Assembly (NCBI RefSeq): GCF_020700235.1
Contig: NZ_CP085305.1
Span: forward strand, 310,001 to 374,000
Source of the DNA: Haladaptatus pallidirubidus
GTDB lineage: Archaea; Halobacteriota; Halobacteria; Halobacteriales; Haladaptataceae
Length of the DNA: 64,000 bases
Direction of reading: 5' to 3'
Shown: piece after piece, positions 1-8,189 of the stretch
How the letters are laid out: every line of letters starts with the position of its first letter
Numbering within the stretch: position 1 is the stretch's first letter
Program-made: the position numbers and the translations under genes
Notes under the pieces: generated by a model
What the model was told of the DNA's origin: nothing
Database searches by the model: none
Seen by the model: the letters and a program-made list of their open reading frames with translations, nothing else

Positions 1-610
1 CGGCGACGTCGAATGCCTCGAGATCTGAGTGGGAATCACCGACGTACATGACAGCGTCAAGCGTGATATCTCTCGACTCGCATATTTGGGTCAGAACGTC
101 GCCTTTGTCGAACGGACCGACTGCAGCGTCAACGTTGACTGGGGCTGACTCTTTATATTCAATATCGTTCGATCGTACAAACACAGGGTCAAAATCGCCT
201 ATCTGCCTGATAAGATCCGTTATACCACTGCTCAGGATGCCATACGGAATTTCTTGCTTCGAAAGAGTTCGTAGGAGCCTGTCTGCGCCTGTTGTTAGTT
301 TAATTGCGTCACCGGCACGTTCAATATGTTCCCGTGTGGCACCCTGATTGCGCCAGTCTATTACATTACCGAAACACCATTCCTGAAACGTAAGTTCGTC
401 GTCCCAGAAAGCTTCCGTACGCATTGCACCGCGCTCCTCGACTCCGAAGAGCCGATAGAGCAATCCCCAGCTCCCACGCTGTTCCGCAAGCGTCCCGTCG
501 AAGTCGAACACGACGAGTTCCACGCCGGTCGCCGGGGGGAAGGACTGTTCAAAATCCCTGTGGTACCGAAGGGGGACGTCGGTCGCGTCGTGAAATTCGT
601 CCTCCATCAT
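1..610 (-). CDS. HAD-superfamily phosphatase (SerB/MupP-like), 3' end beyond the window
   Basis: Reading the minus strand from ATG at 610 gives an uninterrupted frame to the left edge, about 203 residues. HAD motif I is DFDGT near residue 35, motif II is the ILSSG segment and motif IV is GDSHSD near the edge, so the nucleophile Asp and Mg-binding Asp residues are present. The start overlaps the stop of the AnmK fragment as ATGA, so the two were translated as one operon. AnmK makes MurNAc-6-phosphate, and some HAD enzymes (MupP) dephosphorylate that compound, so a sugar-phosphatase role is a reasonable inference. A phosphoserine-phosphatase-like role is the alternative. The HAD family call is firm; the substrate is not known. 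Confidence 0.75.
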   Translation of the reverse strand, partial: MMEDEFHDATDVPLRYHRDFEQSFPPATGVELVVFDFDGTLAEQRGSWGLLYRLFGVEERGAMRTEAFWDDELTFQEWCFGNVIDWRNQGATREHIERAGDAIKLTTGADRLLRTLSKQEIPYGILSSGITDLIRQIGDFDPVFVRSNDIEYKESAPVNVDAAVGPFDKGDVLTQICESRDITLDAVMYVGDSHSDLEAFDVA

Positions 611-984
611 GGCTTTGATATCTTTCCCATCACGACGGGACGGTCGGCACCGGTCGCGCTCGGTACGTTGTTCGGAACGCCGTCGATGCACGTCGCACCG
701 AGAAGTGCAAACAGCAGCGCCTCCTTCTCATTAGCGTCAACGCCGAGTTCCCGAATTCGGTAGACGGGCGTGTCAAGGGCATCGCGCAGCATTTCGAGTA
801 GCGTCGGATTGTACGCGCCACCGCCCGAAACGTACACTTCGTCGGGATACTGCGGGGAAAACCGGTCGTACGCGTCAGCGATTGACGCCGCGGTGAGCGC
901 AGACGAGGTCGCTACGAGGTCGTCGTCGGAAAGGCCGCGCTTGCGTCCCGCTTCGATGAATCGCCGCGCGTGGTGAACCAACAT
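607..984 (-). pseudogene. anmK: Anhydro-N-acetylmuramic acid kinase, C-terminal fragment
   Basis: About 125 residues match the end of AnmK: the SGGGAYNP segment, a VDANEKEALLFALLG stretch (family G-x-x-x-x-x-EA-x-x-FA pattern) and the closing NVPSATGADRPVVMGKI motif. A full AnmK has about 370 residues; the N-terminal two thirds, with the ATP-binding part, is missing. The sequence upstream does not continue the family and instead runs into a truncated solute-binding protein gene. AnmK phosphorylates and opens 1,6-anhydroMurNAc from peptidoglycan turnover. This copy cannot be active, but it shows that the ancestor of this locus handled MurNAc. Confidence 0.85.
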
Positions 985-1011
985 CGGGGTCGAGGAACAT
1001 CGGGGTCGAGG
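980..1011. repeat. Two tandem 16-bp repeats at a deletion junction
   Basis: The unit AACATCGGGGTCGAGG occurs twice back to back (980-995 and 996-1011). On the minus strand each unit encodes LDPDV of the solute-binding protein. Removing one copy would restore a family-like LDPDVGSP reading, so a 16-bp duplication appears to have added a frameshift next to the point where the binding-protein gene was joined to anmK. Confidence 0.8.
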
Positions 1012-1445
1012 ATTCGCTCGATGGAGTATTTCACATCCGCTGAGGTGAACTCTGATCCGTCGTGGAACGTCACATTTTCCTTCAGCGCGATGTCGTATGT
1101 CGTCTCATTATCGCGTAGCTTGTAGTCAGTCGCGAGAACTGGTTCAAGTTTGAGATTTTCATCAAGCGTAAACAGTCCCTCAACGACGTTGTCAAGAACC
1201 ATCTGAGCCACGTCGATGGTTGTCGTATGCGGATCGAGGTTTTGCGGGTCGGCGGCGGCGGTAACTTCGAGCGTCCCGCCTTTCGGGATCTCGTCTGGTG
1301 TTGTTTTTGGCCCGTTGGCGTTTGATCCGTTGTCGCTCGTACAGCCAGCCAACAGGGTAGTGGTAACACTCGTGCCGAGACCTACCAAGAATTGCCGGCG
1401 CGCAGATGCAACTGCGCAGCTCTCGTTAAGGGCATCCATGTCCAT
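996..1445 (-). pseudogene. Peptide ABC transporter substrate-binding protein (SBP family 5), N-terminal fragment
   Basis: From ATG at 1445 the protein has a twin-arginine-like ARRQFLVGLG segment, a hydrophobic stretch and a lipobox LAGC, then PKGGTLEVTAAADPQNLDPH and YDIALKENVTFHDGSEFTSADVKYSIERILDP, the characteristic start of DppA/OppA-type binding proteins. The match ends abruptly near residue 148, where about 500 residues should follow. The rest of the gene, and presumably the permease and ATPase genes of the system, have been lost in the deletion that joined it to anmK. An AT-rich upstream tract (1455-1520) may hold the former promoter. Confidence 0.85.
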
Positions 1446-1614
1446 GGTTACAAATTTCCTAATTCTACATAATTTTTTCTATTTCTTTTATAATTAATAT
1501 ATAAGTAAATTGTATATAAGTTGCGATGGGCGTGATACTCGCAATATCTCAGGTTAAATCAATATTATCCGCTAATCGGCTCGTTGATCCGGATTACAAC
1601 CTCCAGGCACACAA

Positions 1615-2778
1615 TCAATCCATTGCGGAGAGCCACCGTACCTGTTCTTCGCCCATAAGGCTGTGGTTGTAGATGTTGAGCGGGCCACCGCCAACGTCTC
1701 GAATCGCATCCGTCAACTCGTGGAACGCCGATTCGGTCGAGATAATCGACGGATCGAGCGTCACGGCGGCGTTCACTGATGCGTCGTACTGCTCGCGAAC
1801 CGCCTCGACCCGCTCGACGGCGACGTCGAAATCCTCCGTGTAGCACATCGCGGTGACCGCGTCGAGGTGTTCGTCGATGCGGTCGGGACGAACGCCCGCT
1901 GGCCAGCCGTCGTCGGGATTAGGGCCGAAACCATCGGCCACGTAGTAGTTCAGCGGAACCTCCCCACTCGCGGCCGCGAGGTCGGTGACGAACCGTTCGA
2001 TTACCGACGCTCTGAACGCGACGAGCGCGTCGAGCGTCGCGTCGCGTTCGATGAGGGTCGCGAACGACGGGGGCGAATGGTTCGGTCCCCGAAACGAGTC
2101 GCGGAGCAGCTCCCGAACTCGTTGTTCGACAGTATCCATATCGACGGGATGGTTCCGGGCAGCCGAACGACAACCCTCGCAGAAACACTGAGAGAGGAGG
2201 AATCGTTCGGTCGGCGTCGTGAGCACCTGCTCCTTCTGGTGGCCGAAGTTAGCTCCGTGGCCGTGGAAGACGTTCGGAAACCCGATTGATTCGAGGTCGA
2301 TTCGCGAGACGTCGTAGTCTGCGAGCGAGGCAACGATTCCAGCGAAATACGTCCGAACCTCAGGGTGCGAGGGACAAAGTGAGTGGTCGTGGGCATCGCC
2401 AAATGCGCTTCGGACGCAGAACTCCGGATGTGCGGCCCCGAGACGGGAGTTGTGCAGACAGACCGTCCAGGCGTTGACGTCGATGTCGCGCCGAGCCGCG
2501 CTATTGACGATGGTCGCCAGCGCGTCCGTACGCCCGTTAACTTCGTTTATCCGAGGAGATATGGGAGTGTCCGTGAACATGTTGGGGTCGGGTGCGAAGT
2601 AGCATCCCCCGGGATACTGGGTGAAGCGGTCGTCGGGCGACCGGGGAACGAGCGTCTGCACGGAGTGGTAGTGGCTCGCCACGTTTAGTGCGTCGACACC
2701 TATGTCGGCAAGTCGCTCGAGTTCTTCGTCGAGGCCGCAGGAGTACAGCGCCCACGGGTAGCTCCAGACAGCCGTCAT
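1615..2778 (-). CDS. TIM-barrel protein resembling hypothetical glycoside hydrolases
   Basis: The protein has 387 residues and no signal peptide, so it is probably cytoplasmic. Aromatic and histidine-rich beta-strand ends recur, for example NVASHYHSVQ near residue 37, NAWTVCLHNS near 105 and RIDLESIGF near 165, followed by a CFCEGC cysteine pair near 203. This resembles uncharacterised TIM-barrel glycosidase-like families in which FCxxC follows the barrel centre. Its start overlaps the stop of the upstream enolase-superfamily gene as ATGA, so the pair is co-translated and probably acts on the same compound. I do not recognise a defined function; hydrolase or epimerase chemistry on a sugar is inference from context. 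Confidence 0.6.
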   Translation of the reverse strand: MTAVWSYPWALYSCGLDEELERLADIGVDALNVASHYHSVQTLVPRSPDDRFTQYPGGCYFAPDPNMFTDTPISPRINEVNGRTDALATIVNSAARRDIDVNAWTVCLHNSRLGAAHPEFCVRSAFGDAHDHSLCPSHPEVRTYFAGIVASLADYDVSRIDLESIGFPNVFHGHGANFGHQKEQVLTTPTERFLLSQCFCEGCRSAARNHPVDMDTVEQRVRELLRDSFRGPNHSPPSFATLIERDATLDALVAFRASVIERFVTDLAAASGEVPLNYYVADGFGPNPDDGWPAGVRPDRIDEHLDAVTAMCYTEDFDVAVERVEAVREQYDASVNAAVTLDPSIISTESAFHELTDAIRDVGGGPLNIYNHSLMGEEQVRWLSAMD

Positions 2779-3893
2779 CTGTCGGTGCGGTGTCGTTCGA
2801 CTGCTCGTTCGTCCACGCTGAAGCCCAATCCCGGTTCGTCCGGAACGGTCATCGAACCGTTCTCGATGGTGAGAGGGTTCTCAACAACGTACTCCTCCCA
2901 CGCGTAGTACACCGAATCGGGGGCAAGGTTTATCGCTGGCGTCGTGGCGACCGTGTGGAGCATCGCAGCGGTCTTGACGCCGAGGTCGAACCCGCAGTGG
3001 TGCGAGAGGGAGACGCCCGCCTCCCTCGCCAGCCCGGCGAGTCGTTTCGCGTCCAGGATGCCGCCCGCAGGAACGAAATCGATTACGCCGACGTCGATTG
3101 CGTCCTGTCGAAGAAGATGGGAAAAGTTCCGCTCGAAGTACGTGTCTTCGTTGACCGCGACGGGCGTTCGTAGGCGCGAGCGAAGCTTCTCGTACGTCCC
3201 GTACGTGTCGATGCGAACCGGCTGTTCGAGATACTGAAGATAGATGCCGTCGTCTTCAAGCAGCGAGGCGGCACGAACAGTGTCCTCGAACGTCCAACCC
3301 TGATTGGGGTCGAGTCGAAACTCCAGTTCACCGTCCACCTCGTCGTGCATCGCCTTGATGCGTTCGACGTCCCGACGCCAGTCCGACCCCGCCTTCGTTT
3401 TCAGCGCGGTGAACCCGCGGTCTCTGGCGAACGCGGCGTGCTCGCGGGATTCCTCGGCGTCGAGCATCCCGAGGCAGAACGCGACTGAGACATCGCGCTT
3501 GATCGTCCCCCCGAGTAGTTCGGATACGGGCGCACCGAACCGTTTCCCGACCGCGTCCCACATCGCCGTCTTCACGGCACCGAGAAACGGATGTATCCTC
3601 GTGTACGGGAAGTAGAACGCCTCTCCGAACGACTGAATGTCGTCGACCGAGCGTCCGATTAACTCCGGCGCGAGAATATCGTCGATAATTGCTGTCGCGG
3701 CCGCTGGTGACCGCATTGGAACGAGGGTTTCCCCCCAACCGACTAGACCGTCGTCCGTTTCCAACCGAACGAGCAGTCGGTCGACGCTCTCGACGGCGTC
3801 GTGGTTACTATTGTACGGAGCGAGGCCAAACTCTTCGTCCAAGGATTTGACACCGACCGCTATCGGTATCGCCTCCAGTTCGGAGATTGCCAT
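2775..3893 (-). CDS. Mandelate racemase/muconate lactonizing enzyme family protein
   Basis: This enolase-superfamily protein has 372 residues, the usual length. It carries the KxK catalytic pair (K165-T-K167), the metal ligands D195 (RLDPNQGW), E223 (YLEQPV) and E249/D250 (VNEDTYF), and a late HHCGFDLGV segment. The KxK arrangement and second-half layout are closer to the MLE/dipeptide-epimerase side than to D-galactonate dehydratase. Likely reactions are dehydration, epimerisation or cycloisomerisation of an acid sugar or similar carboxylate. It is the first gene of a two-gene unit with the TIM-barrel protein and has a TATA-like sequence about 20-30 bp upstream. The exact substrate cannot be read from sequence. 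Confidence 0.88.
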   Translation of the reverse strand: MAISELEAIPIAVGVKSLDEEFGLAPYNSNHDAVESVDRLLVRLETDDGLVGWGETLVPMRSPAAATAIIDDILAPELIGRSVDDIQSFGEAFYFPYTRIHPFLGAVKTAMWDAVGKRFGAPVSELLGGTIKRDVSVAFCLGMLDAEESREHAAFARDRGFTALKTKAGSDWRRDVERIKAMHDEVDGELEFRLDPNQGWTFEDTVRAASLLEDDGIYLQYLEQPVRIDTYGTYEKLRSRLRTPVAVNEDTYFERNFSHLLRQDAIDVGVIDFVPAGGILDAKRLAGLAREAGVSLSHHCGFDLGVKTAAMLHTVATTPAINLAPDSVYYAWEEYVVENPLTIENGSMTVPDEPGLGFSVDERAVERHRTDR

Positions 3894-3913
3894 ACTTGGT
3901 CAATGGGAACTGT

Positions 3914-3922
3914 GTATAAAAA
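3914..3922 (-). promoter_or_regulatory. TATA box of the enolase-superfamily/TIM-barrel operon
   Basis: The minus strand reads TTTATACAC-like sequence about 20-30 bp before the ATG at 3893, the placement expected for a haloarchaeal leaderless transcript. No Shine-Dalgarno motif precedes the ATG. Confidence 0.45.
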
Positions 3923-3964
3923 TTATTCCGTGATGTCATAGCACAATGGATGCAACAGAGTCCG

Positions 3965-4729
3965 TTACGAGTAGATGAGTTTCAACTCCACGACGTTGGA
4001 CGCGTCACGCAGGCGTTCCGGAAGCTCTTCGGTGAACCGTCGATCTGACAGTCGCCCGGTCGGAGCCGATGCGCCGATAGCGCCGACGACCTGACCGCTC
4101 TCGTTTTTCACTGGGACGGCGACCGAGCGTGCACCCGCCACTCGCTCCTCGTCGTCGTAGGCGATTCCCCGTTCTCGCGTTTCGGTCAGCTCCGTTCGCA
4201 GGGCGTCCTCGTTGGCAATCGTCTGGTCGGTGTACGTCGGCAAGCCGTGGCGACGAACGATTTCGTCTACTCGCGTATCGGAGAGGTTAGCGAGAATCGC
4301 CTTGCCGAACGACGACGCGTGGAGATGAACGTGCGTCCCGGGCGTTGTCTCAAGCGGCACTGCGCCGTCGCTGGTGACGGAGTGCAGGAAAACCCCTTGT
4401 CCGTTCTCCTCGACGACGAGGCTAGCGACGCCTCCGACGTCATCGACTAGCTCCTCGAGTTCGGCCTTCGCGACGCGGTGAAGCTTGCGCAGGTCGCGGG
4501 TGTAGATGCCAAGCTGCAAAAACCGGAGACTTAGGCGGTACGTTTTGCCAGATTTGACGACGTAGCCCCGTTCCATCAGCGTACTCAGGTGGCTGTGGAC
4601 GGTGCTGTCGGGGAGCTCTAGTCGATCGGCCAACGTCGTGAGCCGAGCACCGTCGAGTTCCCATAGCGTCTCGATAATGTCGAGAGAGCGCTGTGTCGCT
4701 TGCACCGGATTTTTCGCTTTGTAGGTCAT
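3965..4729 (-). CDS. IclR family transcriptional regulator
   Basis: With the start at 4729 (MTYKAKNPVQATQRSLDII) the protein has 254 residues, standard for IclR. An N-terminal winged helix (LTTLADRLELPDSTVHSHLSTLMERGYV) is followed by the IclR effector domain with LHASSFGKAILANLS, YDDEERVAGARSVAVPV and GAIGASAPTGRL. An ATG further upstream at 4762 would add 11 residues that do not belong to the family. It lies between the enolase-superfamily pair and the SDR gene, so it probably controls this sugar or acid degradation locus. The effector is unknown. Confidence 0.92.
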   Translation of the reverse strand: MTYKAKNPVQATQRSLDIIETLWELDGARLTTLADRLELPDSTVHSHLSTLMERGYVVKSGKTYRLSLRFLQLGIYTRDLRKLHRVAKAELEELVDDVGGVASLVVEENGQGVFLHSVTSDGAVPLETTPGTHVHLHASSFGKAILANLSDTRVDEIVRRHGLPTYTDQTIANEDALRTELTETRERGIAYDDEERVAGARSVAVPVKNESGQVVGAIGASAPTGRLSDRRFTEELPERLRDASNVVELKLIYS

Positions 4730-4909
4730 TCGGGGTCGCTCCGATGTTAGGATTCTTTTCACAAATAGCCTTCCCTCGTTTTATCGGGTCGGAAAAATAC
4801 GTCCGGCCGATACAGAATATCGTTACGAAAGGCGTTTTTCTAACGCGTGCCCGGTCGACAGGGTTAGTCGGCGGTCGTTGGTCGGTGGTCGATAGTCGGC
4901 AGTTCGTCG

Positions 4910-5734
4910 TTACTCGACAATCGGCGGTTCGTCAATGTCGTACAGTCGTTCGAGCAGCGTCTGGTCGAGGCCGGCCGTCAGTCCGCCGTCCACGACGAGT
5001 TCCGTTCCGGTTACGTAGCTCGACCGGTCGGACGCTAGAAACAGCGCGGCGTCGGCGACCTCCTCCGGTCGACCGAACCGACCGAGAGGGTACTGGTCGA
5101 ACCACTGCTCCTGGAGCGCCTCGTCCCACTCTCGCTCCCGTTTTCGCGCGAGCGACGCCGATTGAATCGTCCCCGGACAGATGACGTTCGATCGGACACC
5201 GTACCGTCCGTACTGTGCGGCGACGACCCGCGAAAAGCCGAAAAGACCGCTCTTCGCCGCCGAGTAGCCGGTCAAGCCGATTCCCAGCAGTCCATTGACC
5301 GACGAGACGTGTATCATCGATCCGCCGTCCGAGGCAACCATGTGCGGAAGTGCCGCTTGCGAACACAAAAAATGGCTCGTGAGATTGAGCCGAAGCATGT
5401 CGCTCCACTCCTCCGCGTCGATTCGGTGAAGCGCTCCGTCTCCCCCAGACCCGCCAGCGTTGTTGACGAGCACGTCGAGACGGCCGTACCGTTCGACGAC
5501 GGCGTCGACGACGGACTCGACGTCGGTTTCGTCGGTGACGTCGGTCTCGACGAAGGCGGCGTCACCGCTCTCAGCTTCGACCATCGAAACCGTCTCCTTG
5601 CCACCCTCCGCATCGACGTCGGCGACGACTATGGATGCCCCTTCCGCGCCAAACCGCGTCGCAATCGCGCGACCAATGCCGGAACTACCACCCGTTACGA
5701 GCGCTACCGATCCCGATAGCTGTCTTCCGTCCAT
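4910..5734 (-). CDS. Short-chain dehydrogenase/reductase (SDR)
   Basis: The protein has 274 residues with a complete classical SDR signature: TGGSSGIG at residues 14-21 for NAD(P) binding, the acidic D39 after strand 2 (VADVDAE) favouring NAD, NNAGG near residue 92, the catalytic Ser (HVSSVNG) and YSAAK. The C-terminal region ends in YVTGTELVVDGG, as in glucose-1-dehydrogenase-like sugar dehydrogenases. It is a single gene with a TATA-like stretch near 5752-5762 and a 5-5-5 palindrome further upstream. Oxidation of a sugar or sugar acid imported by the neighbouring ABC transporter is a sensible inference. Confidence 0.9.
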   Translation of the reverse strand: MDGRQLSGSVALVTGGSSGIGRAIATRFGAEGASIVVADVDAEGGKETVSMVEAESGDAAFVETDVTDETDVESVVDAVVERYGRLDVLVNNAGGSGGDGALHRIDAEEWSDMLRLNLTSHFLCSQAALPHMVASDGGSMIHVSSVNGLLGIGLTGYSAAKSGLFGFSRVVAAQYGRYGVRSNVICPGTIQSASLARKREREWDEALQEQWFDQYPLGRFGRPEEVADAALFLASDRSSYVTGTELVVDGGLTAGLDQTLLERLYDIDEPPIVE

Positions 5735-5772
5735 GGCGATTCTAGATCATCGTATTTATTTAAAATTACGTG

Positions 5773-5787
5773 CACCCGAAATGGGTG
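5773..5787. promoter_or_regulatory. Possible regulator-binding palindrome CACCC-N5-GGGTG
   Basis: This perfect 5-5-5 inverted repeat (spacer GAAAT) lies about 40 bp upstream of the SDR start, just beyond the AT-rich promoter element. Its geometry resembles the palindromes beside the other two IclR genes of this window, so it could be the site of the IclR at 3965-4729. No second copy was found at the other genes of this locus. Confidence 0.35.
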
Positions 5788-5851
5788 AACTTTGGTTAGG
5801 GAAGGGGCGGACGAAGTTCCCTCCGAATCACGGTCGCGGCCGTCACGACTG

Positions 5852-6259
5852 TCATTCGTCTATCTCGACAACGAGCTGTTGGTTCTGACCCCGAAAGTAG
5901 AGATGATGGTGTTCCGAGGCGACGACCGTGCCGTCGATTTTGACTTGGATAATGTACTCCAGCAGCTTCGTTCGGTCTCGGAACTCGAACTCGCCATCGG
6001 CGTTCGTCGTCGTCGACGCGACCTTCGGAACACCCTGAAGGGGTATCTGGCGGAGCGTGACGTTCGCATTCGCGACGGGGTCGCCGGACTCGGTGACGAC
6101 CGACCCTGCGACCGTTCCGTCGTCGTTTTCGTCGACGTATGCCGCCCCCGTGACGGTGGCGATGCAGATGACTACCGCCAGTAGCGTAAACCGGTTGAAC
6201 AGCAGGCGCTTCCACGTGATCAGTTCCATCGCGAGTCGGACTAGTGGTGGGATTTTCAT
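5852..6259 (-). CDS. Membrane-anchored protein with carboxypeptidase-regulatory-like (CarboxypepD_reg) domain
   Basis: The 135-residue protein has one membrane segment near residues 24-42 (FTLLAVVICIATVTGAAYV). An outward-facing beta-sandwich follows with the pattern GTVAGSVVTESGDPVANANVTL ... TTTNADGEFEF, typical of CarboxypepD_reg/transthyretin-like domains. It starts 4 bp after the stop of the upstream ABC permease, so it is the last gene of the transporter operon. It may be a surface accessory of the importer; no enzymatic residues are visible. Function is unassigned. Confidence 0.65.
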   Translation of the reverse strand: MKIPPLVRLAMELITWKRLLFNRFTLLAVVICIATVTGAAYVDENDDGTVAGSVVTESGDPVANANVTLRQIPLQGVPKVASTTTNADGEFEFRDRTKLLEYIIQVKIDGTVVASEHHHLYFRGQNQQLVVEIDE

Positions 6260-6262
6260 AGC

Positions 6263-7156
6263 TTAGGTTTTCATGCTGCCGAGGATGGCGCTTTTAATGA
6301 ACTGTCGCTGCAACAGGAGGAAGACGACGAGTACCGGCAACAGCACCATGATGGCGAACGCGTACTGGAGGGCGAAGTTGCCGGACATCTGGCTCTGGAA
6401 CTCCGCGAGTCCCAGCGGAAGCGGCGTGTACTGCGCGTCTTTGACCACGACCAACGGCCAGAGATACGAATTCCACGAGAAGATAAACGAGAGGATGACG
6501 GTCGTCGCGAGCGCGGGCTTCGACAGGGGCCAGTACACGCCGAACAGGATGTATAGTTCCGATGCGCCGTCGAGTCGCGCAGCCTCCGAGAGCGCGTCGG
6601 GAATCGAAGTGAACGCGTCGTGCAGGACAAGGATGTTGACGATGCTCATCGCGACCACGATTGCGAGCCCCGTGTAGGAGTTGACGAGTCCCAGCTTCTG
6701 CGTGATGAGGTAGTCCGGGAGGAAGATGGTTTGGAACGGAATCATCATCGCGGTGAGGATGAACCCCCAGACGTACTTCTTGCCGTAGAAATCCATCGAC
6801 AGGCCATAGGCCGCCAGCGAACAGAACAGCAACTGACTCGCGACGGCGATGCCCGTCACGATGAGGCTCGTCGCGAAGTAGCGCACGAACGGGATGGCGT
6901 GCCACACTCTGACGAAATTGTAGAGGCTCGGGTTCTCAATCGCCAGCGACGGCGTGCCGGCGTACAGTGAAGCGGCCGGCCACGTTAACGCGACCTTCAG
7001 GAGCCAGTAAAACGGGAACGCGAACAGCAGCCCGATACAGAGCGTTACCAGGAACAAACCGGTTCGGCGGTAGAACTCCATCGGGTCGTCTCGGTACGCC
7101 GCGACACCTTTCGTGAGGGCGAAGTCGCTTCGGGAAAGGTAATCGTTGATTTTCAT
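6263..7156 (-). CDS. Carbohydrate ABC transporter permease, MalG type
   Basis: This 297-residue inner permease has six predicted membrane helices and the cytoplasmic EAA loop EAARLDGASELYILFGVYWPL, which docks onto the ATPase. It belongs to the binding-protein-dependent permease family of sugar importers (CUT1). It overlaps the upstream MalF-type permease by 4 bp (ATGA), which fixes the start at 7156. It works with the permease at 7153-8085, the lipoprotein at 8190-9557 and probably the ATPase at 11070-12227. Confidence 0.93.
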   Translation of the reverse strand: MKINDYLSRSDFALTKGVAAYRDDPMEFYRRTGLFLVTLCIGLLFAFPFYWLLKVALTWPAASLYAGTPSLAIENPSLYNFVRVWHAIPFVRYFATSLIVTGIAVASQLLFCSLAAYGLSMDFYGKKYVWGFILTAMMIPFQTIFLPDYLITQKLGLVNSYTGLAIVVAMSIVNILVLHDAFTSIPDALSEAARLDGASELYILFGVYWPLSKPALATTVILSFIFSWNSYLWPLVVVKDAQYTPLPLGLAEFQSQMSGNFALQYAFAIMVLLPVLVVFLLLQRQFIKSAILGSMKT

Positions 7157-8085
7157 AGGTGGCTGCTCCGTTGGAGGTTGCGGCCGATGAGCGCGACGAC
7201 GACGGCGAGGGCTATCATGACGACACTCAGGGCGGCCGCGTAGCCGAAGTTACCGTGCAAGAACGCCTGTTTGTAAATCCACGTCAGAAGGATTTCCGTC
7301 CCGTTCCCGGGGCCGCCGTTGGTCAGGACGAGGATGAGATCGAACAAGCGGAACGAGATCACGATTCCGACGAGCATGCAGACGCCGATGGTGGACTTCA
7401 ACAGCGGAAGCGTGAGGTAGAGGAATCGCTGCAAGCGGGTCGCACCGTCTATCTTCGCGACTTGATACACCTGCTCCGGAATCGTCTGGAGGCCCGCAAG
7501 CAGGATGACGATGTAGAAGCCGACCGTCTTCCAGACTTGGATGGCGAAGATAGCGACCAACGCCCACGTCGAGTCACCAAACCACGAGATGTTCGATTCG
7601 ATTACGCCGAGCTGGAGCAGGAAGTAGTTGATGACGCCGCCGTCCGTCTTGAACATGTACTGCCAGATGACCGCGATGGCGACCATCATCGTGATGTACG
7701 GGAGGAAGAACAGCGACCGGAACGCGTTGTTACCGGGAAACTGTTGATTGAGCAGTATCGCGATACCGAGTGCGATGGCGATGGAGACGGGAATCGTCGC
7801 GAAGAGAACGACCGTGTTGAATAGGCTCTGGAAGAACACCGGGTCGTTCGCTAACTGCTGCCAGTTCGCCAGCCCGACGAAGCTGAACTCGCCGGTGTAG
7901 CTCATCTCGCTGAACGAGAGATAGACGTTGTATCCGAGCGCGAGGTACTTGTACAGCACCAGCCAGAGCAGAACAGGCGACAGAAGCAGTCCGGCTTTCA
8001 CCGTTCGTTGCCCCTTCTTCGAGAGATTTCGGTAGCCGACCGCCGTTCCGACGGCGTGGCCGGTTTCGGCTATTCTTGATATCAT
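7153..8085 (-). CDS. Carbohydrate ABC transporter permease, MalF type
   Basis: The protein has 310 residues, six predicted helices and the EAA-like loop QVAKIDGATRLQRFLYLTLPLL. The motif RLFDLILVLTNGGPGNGTEIL near the C-terminus is characteristic of MalF/UgpA permeases. It follows the substrate-binding lipoprotein by 104 bp and overlaps the MalG-type gene, the usual order of a CUT1 operon. The N-terminal 25 residues are hydrophilic. The sugar transported is unknown; oligosaccharides or amino sugars released by the nearby exported glycosidases are candidates. Confidence 0.93.
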   Translation of the reverse strand: MISRIAETGHAVGTAVGYRNLSKKGQRTVKAGLLLSPVLLWLVLYKYLALGYNVYLSFSEMSYTGEFSFVGLANWQQLANDPVFFQSLFNTVVLFATIPVSIAIALGIAILLNQQFPGNNAFRSLFFLPYITMMVAIAVIWQYMFKTDGGVINYFLLQLGVIESNISWFGDSTWALVAIFAIQVWKTVGFYIVILLAGLQTIPEQVYQVAKIDGATRLQRFLYLTLPLLKSTIGVCMLVGIVISFRLFDLILVLTNGGPGNGTEILLTWIYKQAFLHGNFGYAAALSVVMIALAVVVALIGRNLQRSSHL

Positions 8086-8189
8086 TCGATACGTGTTACC
8101 TCTTGCCGGGAATACTTTAGTTTTTCTCGTGGTATAGTAAGATGCTCGGGGAACGAGGGCGGACGAAATCGGTTACAACGGGAACGTCG

